Part shown: positions 12,053-23,875 of the stretch, in pieces | How the letters are laid out: each line of letters begins with the position of its first letter | Position numbering within the stretch: the first letter of the stretch is position 1 | From: Notospermus geniculatus | Lineage: Eukaryota > Nemertea > Pilidiophora > Heteronemertea > Lineidae | DNA length: 64,000 bases | Assembly: GCA_002633025.1 (NCBI GenBank) | Contig: NMRB01001433.1 | Coordinates: forward strand, 12,569 to 76,568 | Direction: 5' to 3' | Made by a program: the position numbers and the translations under genes | The notes under the pieces: generated by a model | What the model saw: only the letters and a program-made list of their open reading frames with translations | Database searches by the model: none | Told to the model about the DNA's origin: nothing

Positions 12053-13010
12053 CGAACTGTCTACAGGTACGGCAGCCGTACTCATAAACCCATTGGCTAG
12101 GGGTACGGCATAGTTTGTGCACATGCGCAGCAACTTGCATTTCCCTAATAGGCCTGACGCAAAACAATGAACTATGATTTGAAACAATGGCGGCCTCTTT
12201 AGGCGCGATTTATCTTCCAGACATCGTTTGGGGAAGGGGGTCAGGATTTCATCAGGGTTTGATCGTGTCAGTATTATTTGGGCAGGATATTATTTACAGC
12301 ACTGATTGTTGGGATGGTAGAATTTCCCACACTCGACCAGCTGGCCCGCTGGCTTGTATAGTAGAGCGTGGGGCCGTGAATCCGGTGCGCCGGGTTCGAT
12401 CCCTCGCGGTTGCACTTCTTTTACGTGTCTGTTTTTCTTTTTTTTCTTTTTTTTGTGAAAAATTCTAAGTTCATTTTCCGTGCACATTCCTCGGGCGATG
12501 TTTGGGAGATTTAACAAGTCGCATGAATCATAAGACGAATTTGAATTTTAATTAGATTCATTTTGGTGTTGGCGGGAGGTCAAACTGTCGAACCTCCATG
12601 AAGTGACGTATGGGCCAATTCCTTCGGAAGTGCAACGACGTAGGCCTTGCCTACACTCAGATACTTCATGGTACATCCTCCCCCGCCCTTGATCTGCCAA
12701 TCTCTTGTATAAAAATCATGCTGGTACGGCACTGCCGTAGGCCCTAATAGCGGGAGAGTCCCGCTGTCGTATCCCTAGCCCATCTCGGTGAAGATACGGC
12801 AGAAAACTGCGCAGGCGCAGCGCGGGAATAAACGAAGATCTTTACGCATGCGCACTTCTTCTGCCGTATCAATAGCCAATGATTGTTCGGATACGGCAGT
12901 GCCGTATTATAATACGGCAGTAAACTAAACATGCGCAGTGTAATAACAAGACTGCCGTATCCCTAGAATTTATATTTTGGTGTACGGCTGCCGTACCTGT
13001 AGCCTGGGCC
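12053..13010. mobile_element. 958-bp DNA transposon with 9-bp target duplication (Mutator-like?)
   Basis: TATTTTATA flanks the element on both sides (12044-12052 and 13011-13019). The paralogous unit has the uninterrupted site GAATATTTTATATTTTGCAC at 17041-17060, so the insertion is defined to the base. The inverted ends share CTACAGGTACGGCAGCCGTAC-type sequence 7-8 bp in from each end. At least eight further TACGGCAG or CTGCCGTA words lie subterminally, arranged like transposase-binding repeats. A 9-bp duplication fits Mutator-like elements. No transposase frame is present, so it is non-autonomous. Confidence 0.88.
12341..12414 (+). ncRNA. tRNA-like pol III promoter region inside the 958-bp element
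   Basis: An A-box-like TGGCTTGTATAGTAGAGCG is followed about 35 bp later by a consensus B box, GGGTTCGATCCC. The acceptor and anticodon stems do not pair properly, so this is not a functional tRNA. It resembles the head of a tRNA-derived SINE or a captured tRNA pseudogene. A pyrimidine-rich, T-run-containing stretch follows at 12416-12453 and could terminate pol III. Confidence 0.4.
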
Positions 13011-14727
13011 TATTTTATATTTTGCACCTTGCAGTATTTGAAGCTCGTCAATTAAGAACGAAATGTGCTGCAAGATTGCTAATCGAAAGGATGTTGAAAA
13101 TACATTTACATGCTACATAATGATCTATATGGAAATCTCTCATGGAGAGGTGAATTTGGGCCATGAATTAATAAAACTCTCTAACTCTTTGATATCATTT
13201 GAGTATTTGTGATGTAAACCTTGGTCTAATAATAGTTCATGCATCAATGACGGGGTTATCGAGCTGTAGCTAGCTACAGTGAGATGGTCAGCATGTACAT
13301 GTAGACCATAAAATGAGCAGGAGATAGAAACAAACGCTCCCTTTCTTGGTCTGCCTTCGTGGGCCTAACTGCTGTGGCTTTGAGGGACTGTGTAAAAGGA
13401 CTTCACTTGAAATGACGCAACACCCTGGATATGCAAATACATGTAGCTGAGTCTAAAACAGAGCTGATTGGCCAACAAAGCCGTCGCGTCGTGACGCCAT
13501 TGACGAAAGGCGGTGGGACACTATGACGTATTTTTCAAGAATAGAAAACTGAGAGTATCCGAGTAATCCCTAAAATGGCTACTTTTTATATTTTGGCCAT
13601 AATTATGTAGGATTAGTACTTTTGCTCACTCTCATTTTGTCTAACTCTCAAGTTCCTGTAATCTAATATATCAAGCTGTAGTAATAGCTGTAATGAAACT
13701 TTTCCATTCAAATAAAATCCGGACGCTGTTCAATTCGTCAAGAAATATGATTCACGCTCTGGTTTCTCTTCCCAACACAATCAATACAACAACATAATTA
13801 AGACGTTGTAGTTTATCGATGACGTATCTTGAAGTGAATACTTCAGAGAACTAGTCTCCTTGGGCTGGTGTATATTGATGTGGTGTTTGTATGGAGCTGA
13901 GCAGAGAAGCTGCGTATTCTTCTTGGAAACTGTGTGCAGTGAATCTCTTTAGACGTTTTATTGACGCTGGGAGGGCCAAAACCTCATATTTTACTATTTA
14001 GAACTCATGGTTTCCAGGACGTAACATCAACAATGTGCGCCATTGCTGACGTCGTCCTATGACGCAAAGCCGGGGGCAAAACTCGCAACTCAAGAGAACG
14101 ACGTTACGTCGTGGAAACGATGAAGGAATAGTAGAAAGCTTGCAGCACCAGTGGCTTGCTTTCTTCCTTGCTTGCCTATCTGAGTCGGTGGTAAACACCG
14201 ACGAGTTCGCCTATTTTTCTTTCATCCCGATCTGGTGAGTGAAATATATCGATGGGTTATGACCCCTGTCACCATGTCGTTCAGATCCCTGATAATATCG
14301 TGTTGAGTCCAGGCAATACATGATTGAACGATGTTTTCTTAGCAAAATGGCCCAAGTTACCGCAGCTGGGGCTGTTTTTTGTATGAGTCTGAGCAGTGAA
14401 TGTAGGAACGCCATTTGAAGCAGTGGGATAGGAAATAACTGACGTTGTGCTTCATAATTCTGTGAAATAGCAAAGAAAGTAGAAGCATATACTGTAGTTT
14501 CAAATCCAGAGGTCGCTCACCAAATAAGAAACCCATTAACCCACTTATAATGATATGCAGATGAGTATTGTCAGTAAATCAACCAATTGCGTGTACGGAT
14601 TGTAGGTCTTGCCCTCTGATCACCGGGCCTCACGTTCCTGGTCCCACTAGGGCCTGACCGATTTCACATAAATCATTGGTTGCTATACACTCAATAATTC
14701 AGTGGTATCGGCCTCCGCTCGAAGCTG

Positions 14728-14965
14728 TCACCCTCAACCACTGACACACTTGGTGCCAAAGTCCGTTTCTGAACACTAGATGTCACTACCAGTTGTTGAC
14801 GAACGCGCTCGATCAACCAGCCAAGGAGCGATCAGCCAATAAGAACATGTTTCATGTTTTCCTCTAGATGCGTGAAATACTGGTCGCTGATTGGTTAATG
14901 ACAGTTTGCGCCATCTAGCGTTCAGAAACATGATTAGGCCCCATCTGTGCCAGTGGTTGAGAGCG
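14728..14965. mobile_element. Inverted-repeat element, ~235 bp (copy in unit 1)
   Basis: The ends CCCTCAACCACTGACACAC and GTGCCAGTGGTTGAGAG are inverted. Inner blocks (TTTCTGAACACTAGATG against CATCTAGCGTTCAGAAA) are inverted as well. The spacing is symmetric, indicating a diverged MITE. The paralogous copy is at 18745-18982. Confidence 0.6.
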
Positions 14966-15271
14966 TACTAACTAGTATTAAGCTCGAGGCCACTGGGGAC
15001 GAGTGTATGGTTGCTAATGCATCTTCCGATGAATAAATAAAAACAGAACAGTCTCCGTATACTTCCTCTGACTCCATTAATGTGGTCCTGGGTCTTGTGT
15101 CGTCGAGTGTGGACTTTTAACCCTTCCCTGCCAAAGTCGCATTCTATCAATTTTGAATTTTTATGCAAATATGGTAATGAATACCTATGTGACAGGGTTT
15201 CCCTAACGTTTCAAAATTATGGACACTTTTGCTGTTTTTGATGAAATTTGAGGAACCCATACAAGTTTTTT

Positions 15272-15430
15272 TCCGACAGGGCGGCGCTGCGAGCGGTGCG
15301 ACCGAAAGACGTCAAAAACAGAGCAACGCAACGTAATGACGTCACGTCACGACGTCTTTGACGCAGTGCAACAGGGACGAGACGTCAAAAAGGTACAACC
15401 GCTCTGACACAGCGCCTCCTAGTGGCGGTT
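15272..15430 (+). mobile_element. CpG-rich CRE-like MITE, copy 3
   Basis: This is the paralogue of the copy at 10264. It keeps a perfect TGACGTCA palindrome in AATGACGTCACGTCACGACG. The ends are TCCGACAGGGCGGCGCTGCG and GCGCCTCCTAGTGGCGG. Confidence 0.8.
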
Positions 15431-18400
15431 GTTCTGCAGATTTTTCATTCCTTTGCGGGCGTCGCCTGGGGAAATGACACTCACTGGTTGGCAGAAGGCA
15501 TGAAGGAGTGAGTTAAGGATATCATCACTGGAGCCAGGCCCCGGGAAGGATGGGACACTGTCGCGACTAGTCCATTGATTAAGAGAAGAAAAACATGACC
15601 TTCGTATACCTCGCCGAGATTGAGAAATGTATTTCGATCGCGAGTCACGTATCAAATATCAGCCACAATTTACTGACAACTGGCCTGATGGATTTTTTTA
15701 ATTTACTCGATGTCCTATCTGAGCGTCGTCTTTATTAAATCGATACACCCTCATCAAATCCGCCATTTCGTCCTCATCAATTTTCGAGGGTGCTTCTGAA
15801 TGAAGCGAAAGGGTTTTGCGAATAGAGTAGTCTCTATGTTCCCCCTTAATAACCCACTTCCCTGCTCCCTACTCCCTAACCCACTTCCTCTGGCTACGTC
15901 GTCAAAGACCTCTTGCCCCCTCCCGGACAGGCGCCCCGCCCGGACAGATGAAGTAGGTAGGCAGGCCTACGGAGGGGCAGTGCTGCAAAGCCCTCTCAAA
16001 GATGGCTGCTCTCGATAGAGCAGGCATGCACTGATTGACCCCGAGACAACTTTTGATTGGTCAATTCATTACGGTAGTGTAGGGGTACACACTCCTTGCA
16101 TGAGTGCAAAATATAGGGAGTGGCCCTGTGAATGCGTAGAGAGTCCCCCTGGAATCAAACGGCGGCTATTGTCCTGGTGGATGAAGGCTTTATGAAGGAT
16201 TATGTGGTACATGTAACTCTGACCACATCCTTTGACAGTGCATGGACTTTGCATTGAGCACGTCCATTCCAGGACTTTCTCCTCTCTACACTGAGCACAT
16301 CGCGTCCCGGACTGTTCAGATCATAGTCCCCCGATTTCCAAATATTTCTTTCTCACACGAGTCACAAACGCAGCACTGGATCGTCTGCTGATCCAACAAA
16401 CGTGAGACCTTCTAATATCACTGGGAAATCAGCATTTAGTTCATTGACGATAATTAAGTAAACCGTATGATGATATGCGCAAGCGCATTGTAACGAATTC
16501 TGTTTACAAATTGTATCGATGCTTTTGGGTAAACACCAAGGCTTATGCACAATTATTGCTTGCCCAAGATCCGTGCCTTTGAAGTCTTTGGCGCTTTGTT
16601 GAAGAGCACGCGTCTTGTTACGAGTCAAAACAGATGATATTGAAGCTATAATGATTTTTGTTACAAAAACTCCGCTCCAAATGAACGTATTCATTACGTT
16701 CATTTAAACAGACGTAATTTTGGACCAATCAGAACGCGCTGAGAATTCATATCAATACAGCTGAACAGACGGACTCGGAAATTTGATGACATGAACTGAG
16801 AACGTCATCGTTTGTCGATAAAAAGAGACTTTGAAATCAATTTCTCATGTAAAATCATGCTTTCTGTGTTTGCTGACACCAACTTTGGCGTCATGGTGTT
16901 TGGCTCTGCTTTGCGCATGTGCTGTAGCTACATCCACTGAGAGTGTGCTCCAGCATCCGGGCATTCTGCTCCACCAACCTGGTGATCATGGCCAATCAAC
17001 CTCTCGCTCCAGAATTCTGTTTATTGAGAGCGAATTCGATGAATATTTTATATTTTGCACCTTGCAGTATTTGAAGCTCGTCAATTAAGAACGAAATGTG
17101 CTGCAAGATTGCTAATCGAAAGGATGTTGAAAATACATTTACATGCTACATAATGATCTATATGGAAATCTCTCATGGAGAGGTGAATTTTGGCCATGAA
17201 TTAATAAAACTCTCTAACTCTTTGATATCATTTGAGTATTTGTGATGTAAACCTTGGTCCAATAATAGTTCATGCATTAATGATGGGGTTATCGAGCTGT
17301 AGCTAGCTACAGTGAGATGGTCAGCATGTAAACCACAAAATGAGCAGGAGATAGAAACAAACGCTCCCTCTTGGTCTGCCTTCGTGGGCCTACTGCTGTG
17401 GCTTTGAGGGACTGTGTAAAAGGACTTGAAATGACGCAACACCCTGGATATGCAAATAGCTGAGTCTAAAACAGAGCTGATTGGCCAACAAAGCTGTCGC
17501 GTCGTGACGCCATTGACGAAAGGCGGTGGGACACTATGACGTATTTTTCAAGAATAGAAAACTGAGAGTATCCGAGTAATCCCTAAAATGGCTACTTTTT
17601 ATATTTTGGCCATAATTATGAGGATTAGTACTTTTGCTCACTCTCATTTTGTCTAACTCTCAAGTTCCTGTAATCTAATATATCAAGCTGTAATAGCTGT
17701 AATGAAACTTTTCCATTCAAATAAAATCCGGACGCCGTTCAATTCGTCAAGAAATATGAATTACGCTCTGGTTTCTCTTCCCAACACAATCAATACAACA
17801 ACATAATTAAGACGTTGTAGTTTATCGATGACGTATCTTGAAGTGAATACTTCAGAGAACTAGTCTCCTTGGGCTGGTGATATATTGATGTGGTGTTTGT
17901 ATGGAGCTGAGCAGAGAAGCTAAGTATTCTTCTTGGAAACTGTGTGCAGTGAATCTCTCTAGACGTAGGGTTTTATTGACGCTGGGAGGGCCAAAACCTC
18001 ATATTTTACTATTTAGAACTCATGGTTTCCAGGACGTAACATCAACAATGTCCGCCATTGCTGACGTCGTCCTATGACGCAAAGCCGGGGGCAAAACGCG
18101 CAACTCAAGAGAACGATGTTACGTCGTGGAAACGATGAAGGAATAGTAGAAAGCTTGCAGCACCAGTGGCTTGCTTTCTTCCTTGCTTGCCTATCTGAGT
18201 CGGTGGTAAACACCGACGAGTTCGCCTTTTTTTCTTTCATCCCGATCTGGTGAGTGAAATATATCGATGGGTTATGACCCCTGTCACCATGTCGTTCAGA
18301 TCCCTGATAATATCGTGTTGTCCAGGCAATACATGATTGAACGATGTTTTCTTAGCAAAATGGCCCAAGTTACCGCAGCTGGGGCTGTTTTTTGTATGAG

Positions 18401-18744
18401 TCTGAGCAGTGAATGTAGGAGCGCCATTTGAAGCAGTGGTATAGGAAATAACTGACGTTGTGCTTCATAATTCTGTGAAATAGCAAAGAAAGTAGAAGCA
18501 TATACTGTAGTTTCAAATCAAGAGGTCGCTCACCAAATAACAAACCCATTAACCCACTTATAATGATATGCAGATGAGTATTGTCAGTAAATCAACCAAT
18601 TGCGTGTACGGATTGTAGGTCTTGCCCTCTGATCACCGGGCCTCACGTTCCTAGTCCGACTAGGGCCTGGCCGATTTCACATAAATCATTGGTTGCTACA
18701 CTCAATAATTCAGTGGTATCGGCCTCCGCTCGAAGCTGTCACCC

Positions 18745-18982
18745 TCAACCACTGACACACTTGGTGCCAAAGTCCGTTTCTGAACACTAGATGTCACTAC
18801 CAGTTGTTGACGAACGCGCTCGATCAACCAGCCAATGAGCGATCAGCCAATAAGAACATGTTTCATGTTTTCCTCTAGATGCGTGAAATACTGGTCGCCT
18901 GATTGGTTAATGACAGTTTGCGCCATCTAGCGTTCAGGAACATGATTAGGCCCCATCTGTGCCAGTGGTTGAGAGCGTACTA
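18745..18982. mobile_element. Inverted-repeat element, ~235 bp (copy in unit 2)
   Basis: This is the duplicated counterpart of the element at 14728-14965, with the same inverted ends around CAACCACTGACACAC. Confidence 0.6.
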
Positions 18983-19637
18983 ACTAGTATTAAGCTCGAG
19001 GCCACTGGGGACGAGTGTATGGTTGCTAATGCGGCCTAGAGTCAAGCTTTGTCGGTCAATCTTCGAAGGTGTCAGCACGACACAGAATTTCTTGCCCTTA
19101 TAGAACAAAGCTGGGCGTCCGACCTGCTTACATGTACGATGTATGTTTATGATATTCTGTCTTGGTCATAACCGCATAAACCAGCCTTTTATTCTTATTA
19201 ATGCAGAGCTGAACAGCTTCATTCTTGGATTAGATGCTAAGGGGATTTTGAATGTTTCCCCGGAGGGCGATTTGTGACGAGGCCCATCGCCAGAGCGAGG
19301 CTGTCGTATAATCTGAGAATCAAGAAACTCTAGGGAATTGAGGCGCGGGGGCATAATCTCTGCTTTCATGAAAGATTGATGCAGCATAATCGTCAGAAAT
19401 TCAGATTTAGTCTTTTATAAATGCCTTCAATCAATCGTTGCCAAAAAAGTAAAGAGACGCAATGCGGAAACCAGGATCATGGTACGCTATAGAGGACGGT
19501 ATAAAGTGCAGGTTGCAGGTTAATGGTTAGGGTAGTGTCCAATGGTGAAGTCAAATGTACAGCAACTACCATTGGCTGCAGGTCAAAATGCAACCCTCAT
19601 TTTTAGTTCACTTGCCGTTAGGTAGGTCGTTTCGTGG

Positions 19638-20046
19638 CACACATGTTATGGTCAAATATCCACCTACATGTAGGTCATCTAACGTCCCGACCTGAAATTC
19701 CGCCAACGTCACGATGACGTCACGCGCGCAAAAAATCGGCACTTTTTCGGTTGTCGTCTGCATTGTTGAAAGTCTGTGTCGTCAACGACACAAATTCTTG
19801 CACGATGTGAAAGAGGTAGATCCAGACTATGTTTTCTCAGTTTCTTATTGAAATCCATTCATCAGCTTAAGTTTAAATCATCTTCTCATATATAAATTAT
19901 GTACCTTAATTACTAGCCTAACGTATGCTCTAAATTGTAAAATATTGTGAAAAAATTCTTAGATTTTTAGGTTTTTTAACACTTGTTTCAATTACCATTC
20001 TCTATCCACACATGTTATGGTCAAATATCCACCTAGGTCATCTAGA
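19638..20046 (+). repeat. Two direct copies of a ~38-bp repeat
   Basis: ACACATGTTATGGTCAAATA continuing into TCCACCTA...AGGTCATCTA occurs at 19638-19682 and 20007-20045. The first copy has an extra CATGTA. The 325 bp between them is AT-rich and has no gene. Confidence 0.6.
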
Positions 20047-20239
20047 TGCATCCATAGCTCCACAGACATGTAAATGTTGCCTTGTTTGACCATTTTTTAC
20101 TGGAGTGACGCGTTTTTCTGTCGACACTGATTTTTCAGTTTCTGCTCATATGGGTAGGGGTAGTATTAGTATTAGTATTAGGTCTTCAAGAACCTGCCAT
20201 AAGGAATTATAAAAAGGGCTTCTGGACATGAGACGAGCG

Positions 20240-21053
20240 TAGTCGGGCAATTCTCCGGTAACGGAATTACAAATCAGAGCAAAATTTAGTCATACTTTTT
20301 GCTCCCACTCTTACATGTATAGTGGCAAATACGACGGATACGAAATCAGTCATATCCTGGGTATATCAGGCCAAAATATTTTTGAAAAGGTTCAGACCCA
20401 GTCTACAATTCAAGCTTAAGGAGCAGTGTTGCCCACTTTGGTCGGTAACGGAATTAATCAGAGAGACAGTGCAAAAACAGTCACCAACATTTAAAAAATT
20501 CCTACACAATACCCGCAGAACGTATGATTACAAAAACAGTATGATAATACACCTTAGGTTGTCAGTTCTCAGTTCAGATATTAACCGTCACCAAATCTTT
20601 CTACTTCTGAGAGAAATTAACGTTTCTAAAGACAGTTCATGGTAACGGAATTACAGTAACGGAATTACAAAAAAATCTTCTGAAAAGAAGGCTTCAAAGT
20701 CATATTCATCCCAACTGTATTGTGTTGCATTTGTCCATTGTTCCTCACTCAGGTCTTGTAGATGTGAAACCAACCAAAACACCATGGTTTTCGTGGATGA
20801 AATCTGACCTATGACAGGCTAAAGAAGGGTACCAAAACAAGGTCATGTCAGGACAGTCTGTGCAAAAAACATGAATTTTAATTTTCATAAATTTATCTTG
20901 CCTTATAACTGAAAATACTTCGCATTATAATTTCCAGCAGTGTTGCCTGAATCTCCTAGATTTTTTGCTGATCTGAATGAGTTGTGATATCAAAGATGAA
21001 AATAAAAAATTGATTTTGTAATATCCATTCTCTACTGGAGAATTGCCCAGTCG
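20240..21053. mobile_element. ~810-bp element with inverted ends and AACGGAATTAC repeats
   Basis: TAGTCGGGCAATTCTCCGGTA at the left end is inverted at the right (TACTGGAGAATTGCCCAGTC, 21032-21051). TAACGGAATTA occurs four times (20259, 20445, 20643 and 20657), always in + orientation. The only sizeable frame, 20322-20645, has no recognisable domain. It looks like a diverged DNA transposon. Confidence 0.5.
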
Positions 21054-21807
21054 GAGGGCGGAGCGATTTCACAACCCTTGGTAGTCAAGATGCATGATCC
21101 TGTATCCGATATCAAAACTGAAATCAAATTGATTAAAAGATTAAAAATGGTGGAGGGGACGTTTTAAGCATGAACCCTAAACATGCAACCCATTCTCTTG
21201 TTAGTGGCGGACCACTAGTGGAACGGGCCTTAACCTTCCACGTTGTATTAGATTTCAATCCCACTCTTATGTCCACTGTAAGACATAACGTTCTTGGTTT
21301 GTATTGTGACAAATGAACAATTATTTTTGCATCTTCATCTTCAGCGACAGAGCATGAATCCACATTTTGTCTTCCCAATTTGATGTCTTCTGACGTTGGC
21401 CAGAATTACATGCTAAGGTTACACTTTTTAAAAAATGCCCGTGTTTTTCCAGACCCGTGTGTACGAAAATCCCGGCGAGAGGTCACACTACTACATTGTA
21501 CGTGTAGTTAAGTAGCCCGACGACAGTTGCGCTGCATGCATTGACTCTTCGGTCATTTCTGTATTGGCACACATTGTTGGAGGCGCGAAAACGACGTCAC
21601 TTAATGGCTGCGCCATCCGTAGCCGTGCGAAGAACTATAGGGCTGGGTCCACACTTAAATTTTCTGTACACGTCCTGTACATCGACTGTATATACATTTC
21701 GCCAAATACATGTAATTCAAAAACTACAAATAGGAGTTGATTCAAATTTTCACAGGCTCGATTGGCATTCTAATTCTTTTTATTTGCAATTTTCTCAGAC
21801 AATGTAA

Positions 21808-22049
21808 TAAAGTATAATAGTCAATTTCCAGAATATTTAGCAAATTTTCGACCTCAACCGGGGTCTTCCTCAGGCTGGAACTTTACAATCTGAAACTCTA
21901 GAAATGACCCCTTTTCTAGAGTTTCAGATTGTAAAGTTCCAGCCTGAGGAAGACCCCGGTTGGGGTCGAAAATTTGCTAAATATTCTGGAAATTGACTAT
22001 TATACTTTATTATATTGTGTGTCGATTTTTGTGTTCGCCTTCTTTTTGG
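21808..22049. mobile_element. Penelope-like fragment: inverted pair of hammerhead-like repeats with 16-bp target duplication
   Basis: TTCTCAGACAATGTAA occurs at 21792-21807 and again at 22050-22065, immediately flanking the insert. The insert is a head-to-head inverted repeat with ~98-bp arms. Each arm contains CTGAGGAAGACCCC, a short loop, then GGGGTC (or GAGGTC) and GAAA. A longer tail on the right reads TGTGTCGATTTTTGTGTTCG. A tail-bearing retroelement with a long target duplication and an inverted terminal repeat fits Penelope-like elements, which are known to carry hammerhead ribozyme motifs. No reverse transcriptase is present. Confidence 0.6.
21937..21991 (+). ncRNA. Hammerhead-ribozyme-like three-stem motif
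   Basis: The order of parts matches a hammerhead. Stem I is TTCCAG (21937-21942) paired with CTGGAA (21986-21991). The core CTGAGGA is at 21944-21950. Stem II is GACCCC/GGGGTC (21952-21957 and 21962-21967), followed by GAAA at 21968-21971. A short AT stem III (ATTT/AAAT) comes next. One extra A sits between core and stem II and one extra C before the core, so activity is uncertain. An inverted, slightly mutated copy lies in the other arm. Confidence 0.45.
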
Positions 22050-22581
22050 TTCTCAGACAATGTAAATATCATACGAAATCGCCGCCATTTGACTGCCCTG
22101 AAACCAGTATCCTTACACCCCTGCCGGGAACGGTAAATATCAGGCTAAAATAAAACGGGCCTAGTATGCTTTAGACTACTATATTCCGATCAAAAGGAGC
22201 CAATTCTGAATAACCTACCCCAAATTATATCTTTATAGCCCACATTTACTACATGTTACAGGGTGTTTTTATTACGCACTACCAGCTTGTCCCATGGTCC
22301 CACTGTACAGTTTTTCCGATACCTAGCCCTATAACGTAAACACGGGGATTTCGTAAAGCACGGCGAGCTTGACGTGTCTCAGACACGGGTTTCTGGAAGC
22401 CCGGCAATTCATAGGTGTGACCGCAAAAAAACCGCGGATTTTATGTAGTGTAACCACGGCTACTACAACCTCGTTCCCAGGGGTCGTTTTTCTGTCAATA
22501 TGGCAGTCAAGTCACTAATAATTGTGAATGAAGTATATGGTGAGAATGGCTTTTCTGGAGTCTTTAGGCGATTGGAGTTAA

Positions 22582-22735
22582 AGGGCCTCTAGAGGCAGCC
22601 CAGCATGGCTGGGGAAAACCGCGGGGAAAACCCAGGTTCAATACCTCGTACTGGTGATTAACGTTAAAGTGGCGCCGCCTAGCTGAAGAACCGGTACTGA
22701 TAGTAGCCTAATGGCGAGCTGCCTCTAGAGGCCCT
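22582..22735. mobile_element. MITE with TTAA flanks and 18-bp inverted ends
   Basis: AGGGCCTCTAGAGGCAGC at the left is perfectly inverted at the right, and TTAA lies directly outside each end (22578-22581 and 22736-22739). The interior has no coding content. The AGGG start and TTAA target recall the foldback at 1739. Confidence 0.8.
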
Positions 22736-22739
22736 TTAA

Positions 22740-23870
22740 GAAATCCGAGATCGATATGAAGATGCAGACTTGTAAAGATGTGAGGGAGATACGACCGCTA
22801 ACTTGTCATTGGTGTGTAATTAGAGATTGAGAATGAGAGATGGTGTCAGGAGAGATGATATCTCAGTCTAGTTAACCAGTCAGATATACTCAAGGATCGG
22901 GGAAGGATCGTAAAACAAGGATGATGTATGTGAGAAAAAACCGTGGGAATATTCGGTCTTTGATTATTGGTCAGCTGCGATTCAATTTGTCTAAATTGGT
23001 TGATTGTGGAGAATGTATAGCTGTGGTTTCTTTATTGGTCGAACTACTCACTTCTCGAATCTTCTCAGGGTGTCTTTGGGATCTGTGGTTTCCTTTCTCC
23101 TCGATGCTTCCTCGCGTCTGATTCAAACATCCTAAAATGGCTCCTGGTGGTTCCTCTCGAGCAGTGCTCTCGGGGATGGTGTTGGACTAACCTCTCTTCC
23201 CTTCATTTCCCTTGAAACATCCTCCAACATCACGTGCTCTCCTCTGTGCCCAATATTTACCCCTACTTGACTGAATCATTTGTAATTTGTATTAGATATT
23301 TCCATCAGGGCCGAAACCATATAATATTGGCCCTGGTAAGTATGGAAGAGGCCATCTCAAGGTACTCATTTTTCGTAGGCCTACTTGGATGGGGTCTTTT
23401 ACTGCCGTCCCTTGCAAAGGCACAAGGTACAAGGCACCACGGCTTACTGTCCCATGTGACGGACATGTCCATCACTTTGACATGACGTCACCAGGCAGAT
23501 GGTGATGTTGACATTATGAGTCAGATGGAATGACCGCTGTCAGACCCGACACCCCATCGCGTGTCGGCCATCAAACCATTGACCGAACCTCATCTTTAAT
23601 GGCGATATAATGACCCAGACAAAGTGAGCCACGGTGTCAGTACAACCATTCAAACTACACTAATGAAGGCATCTTTCGGTAATGTTATTGCAGTGCGACT
23701 TGTGGTTGTATGCTCGGAGCTATCTCACTACCATTAGAGTTAAACCTCATTATCTTGGTACCTAGCTTGTCTGACACGTTGCCATCATCTCTGACCTTGA
23801 AGTAACGGCTTGCACACCTTTGTCAGATTGGCGTAGTGCCGATGCAAGCGCCCGTCACCTCTGATGTCGT
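22740..23870. other. No supported gene
   Basis: I see short frames only and no inverted or tandem repeats. The neighbourhood around 23100-23500 reads as unique sequence. Confidence 0.35.
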
Positions 23871-23875
23871 GGGAC

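Larger units (their letters stand above)
10044..15020. repeat. Tandem segmental duplication, unit 1 (5.0 kb)
   Basis: The sequence from ATCTTCCGATGAATAAATAA to GGTTGCTAATGC is repeated directly downstream at 15021-19032. Identity is high throughout, with scattered substitutions and small indels. Unit 1 is longer chiefly because of a 958-bp transposon at 12053-13010. The boundary is seamless: the last base of unit 1 abuts the first of unit 2. Both units carry a CRE-like MITE and the inverted-repeat element near their 3' ends. I see no gene in either unit. Confidence 0.9.
15021..19032. repeat. Tandem segmental duplication, unit 2 (4.0 kb)
   Basis: This is the second copy of the unit at 10044-15020 and lacks the 958-bp transposon. 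It ends at GGTTGCTAATGC followed by unrelated sequence. It differs by small indels, for example an extra block at 15142-15178. The frames that recur in both units (for example 16362-16703 on the minus strand, matching 11344-11682) persist because the DNA is duplicated, which is not evidence of coding. Confidence 0.9.
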
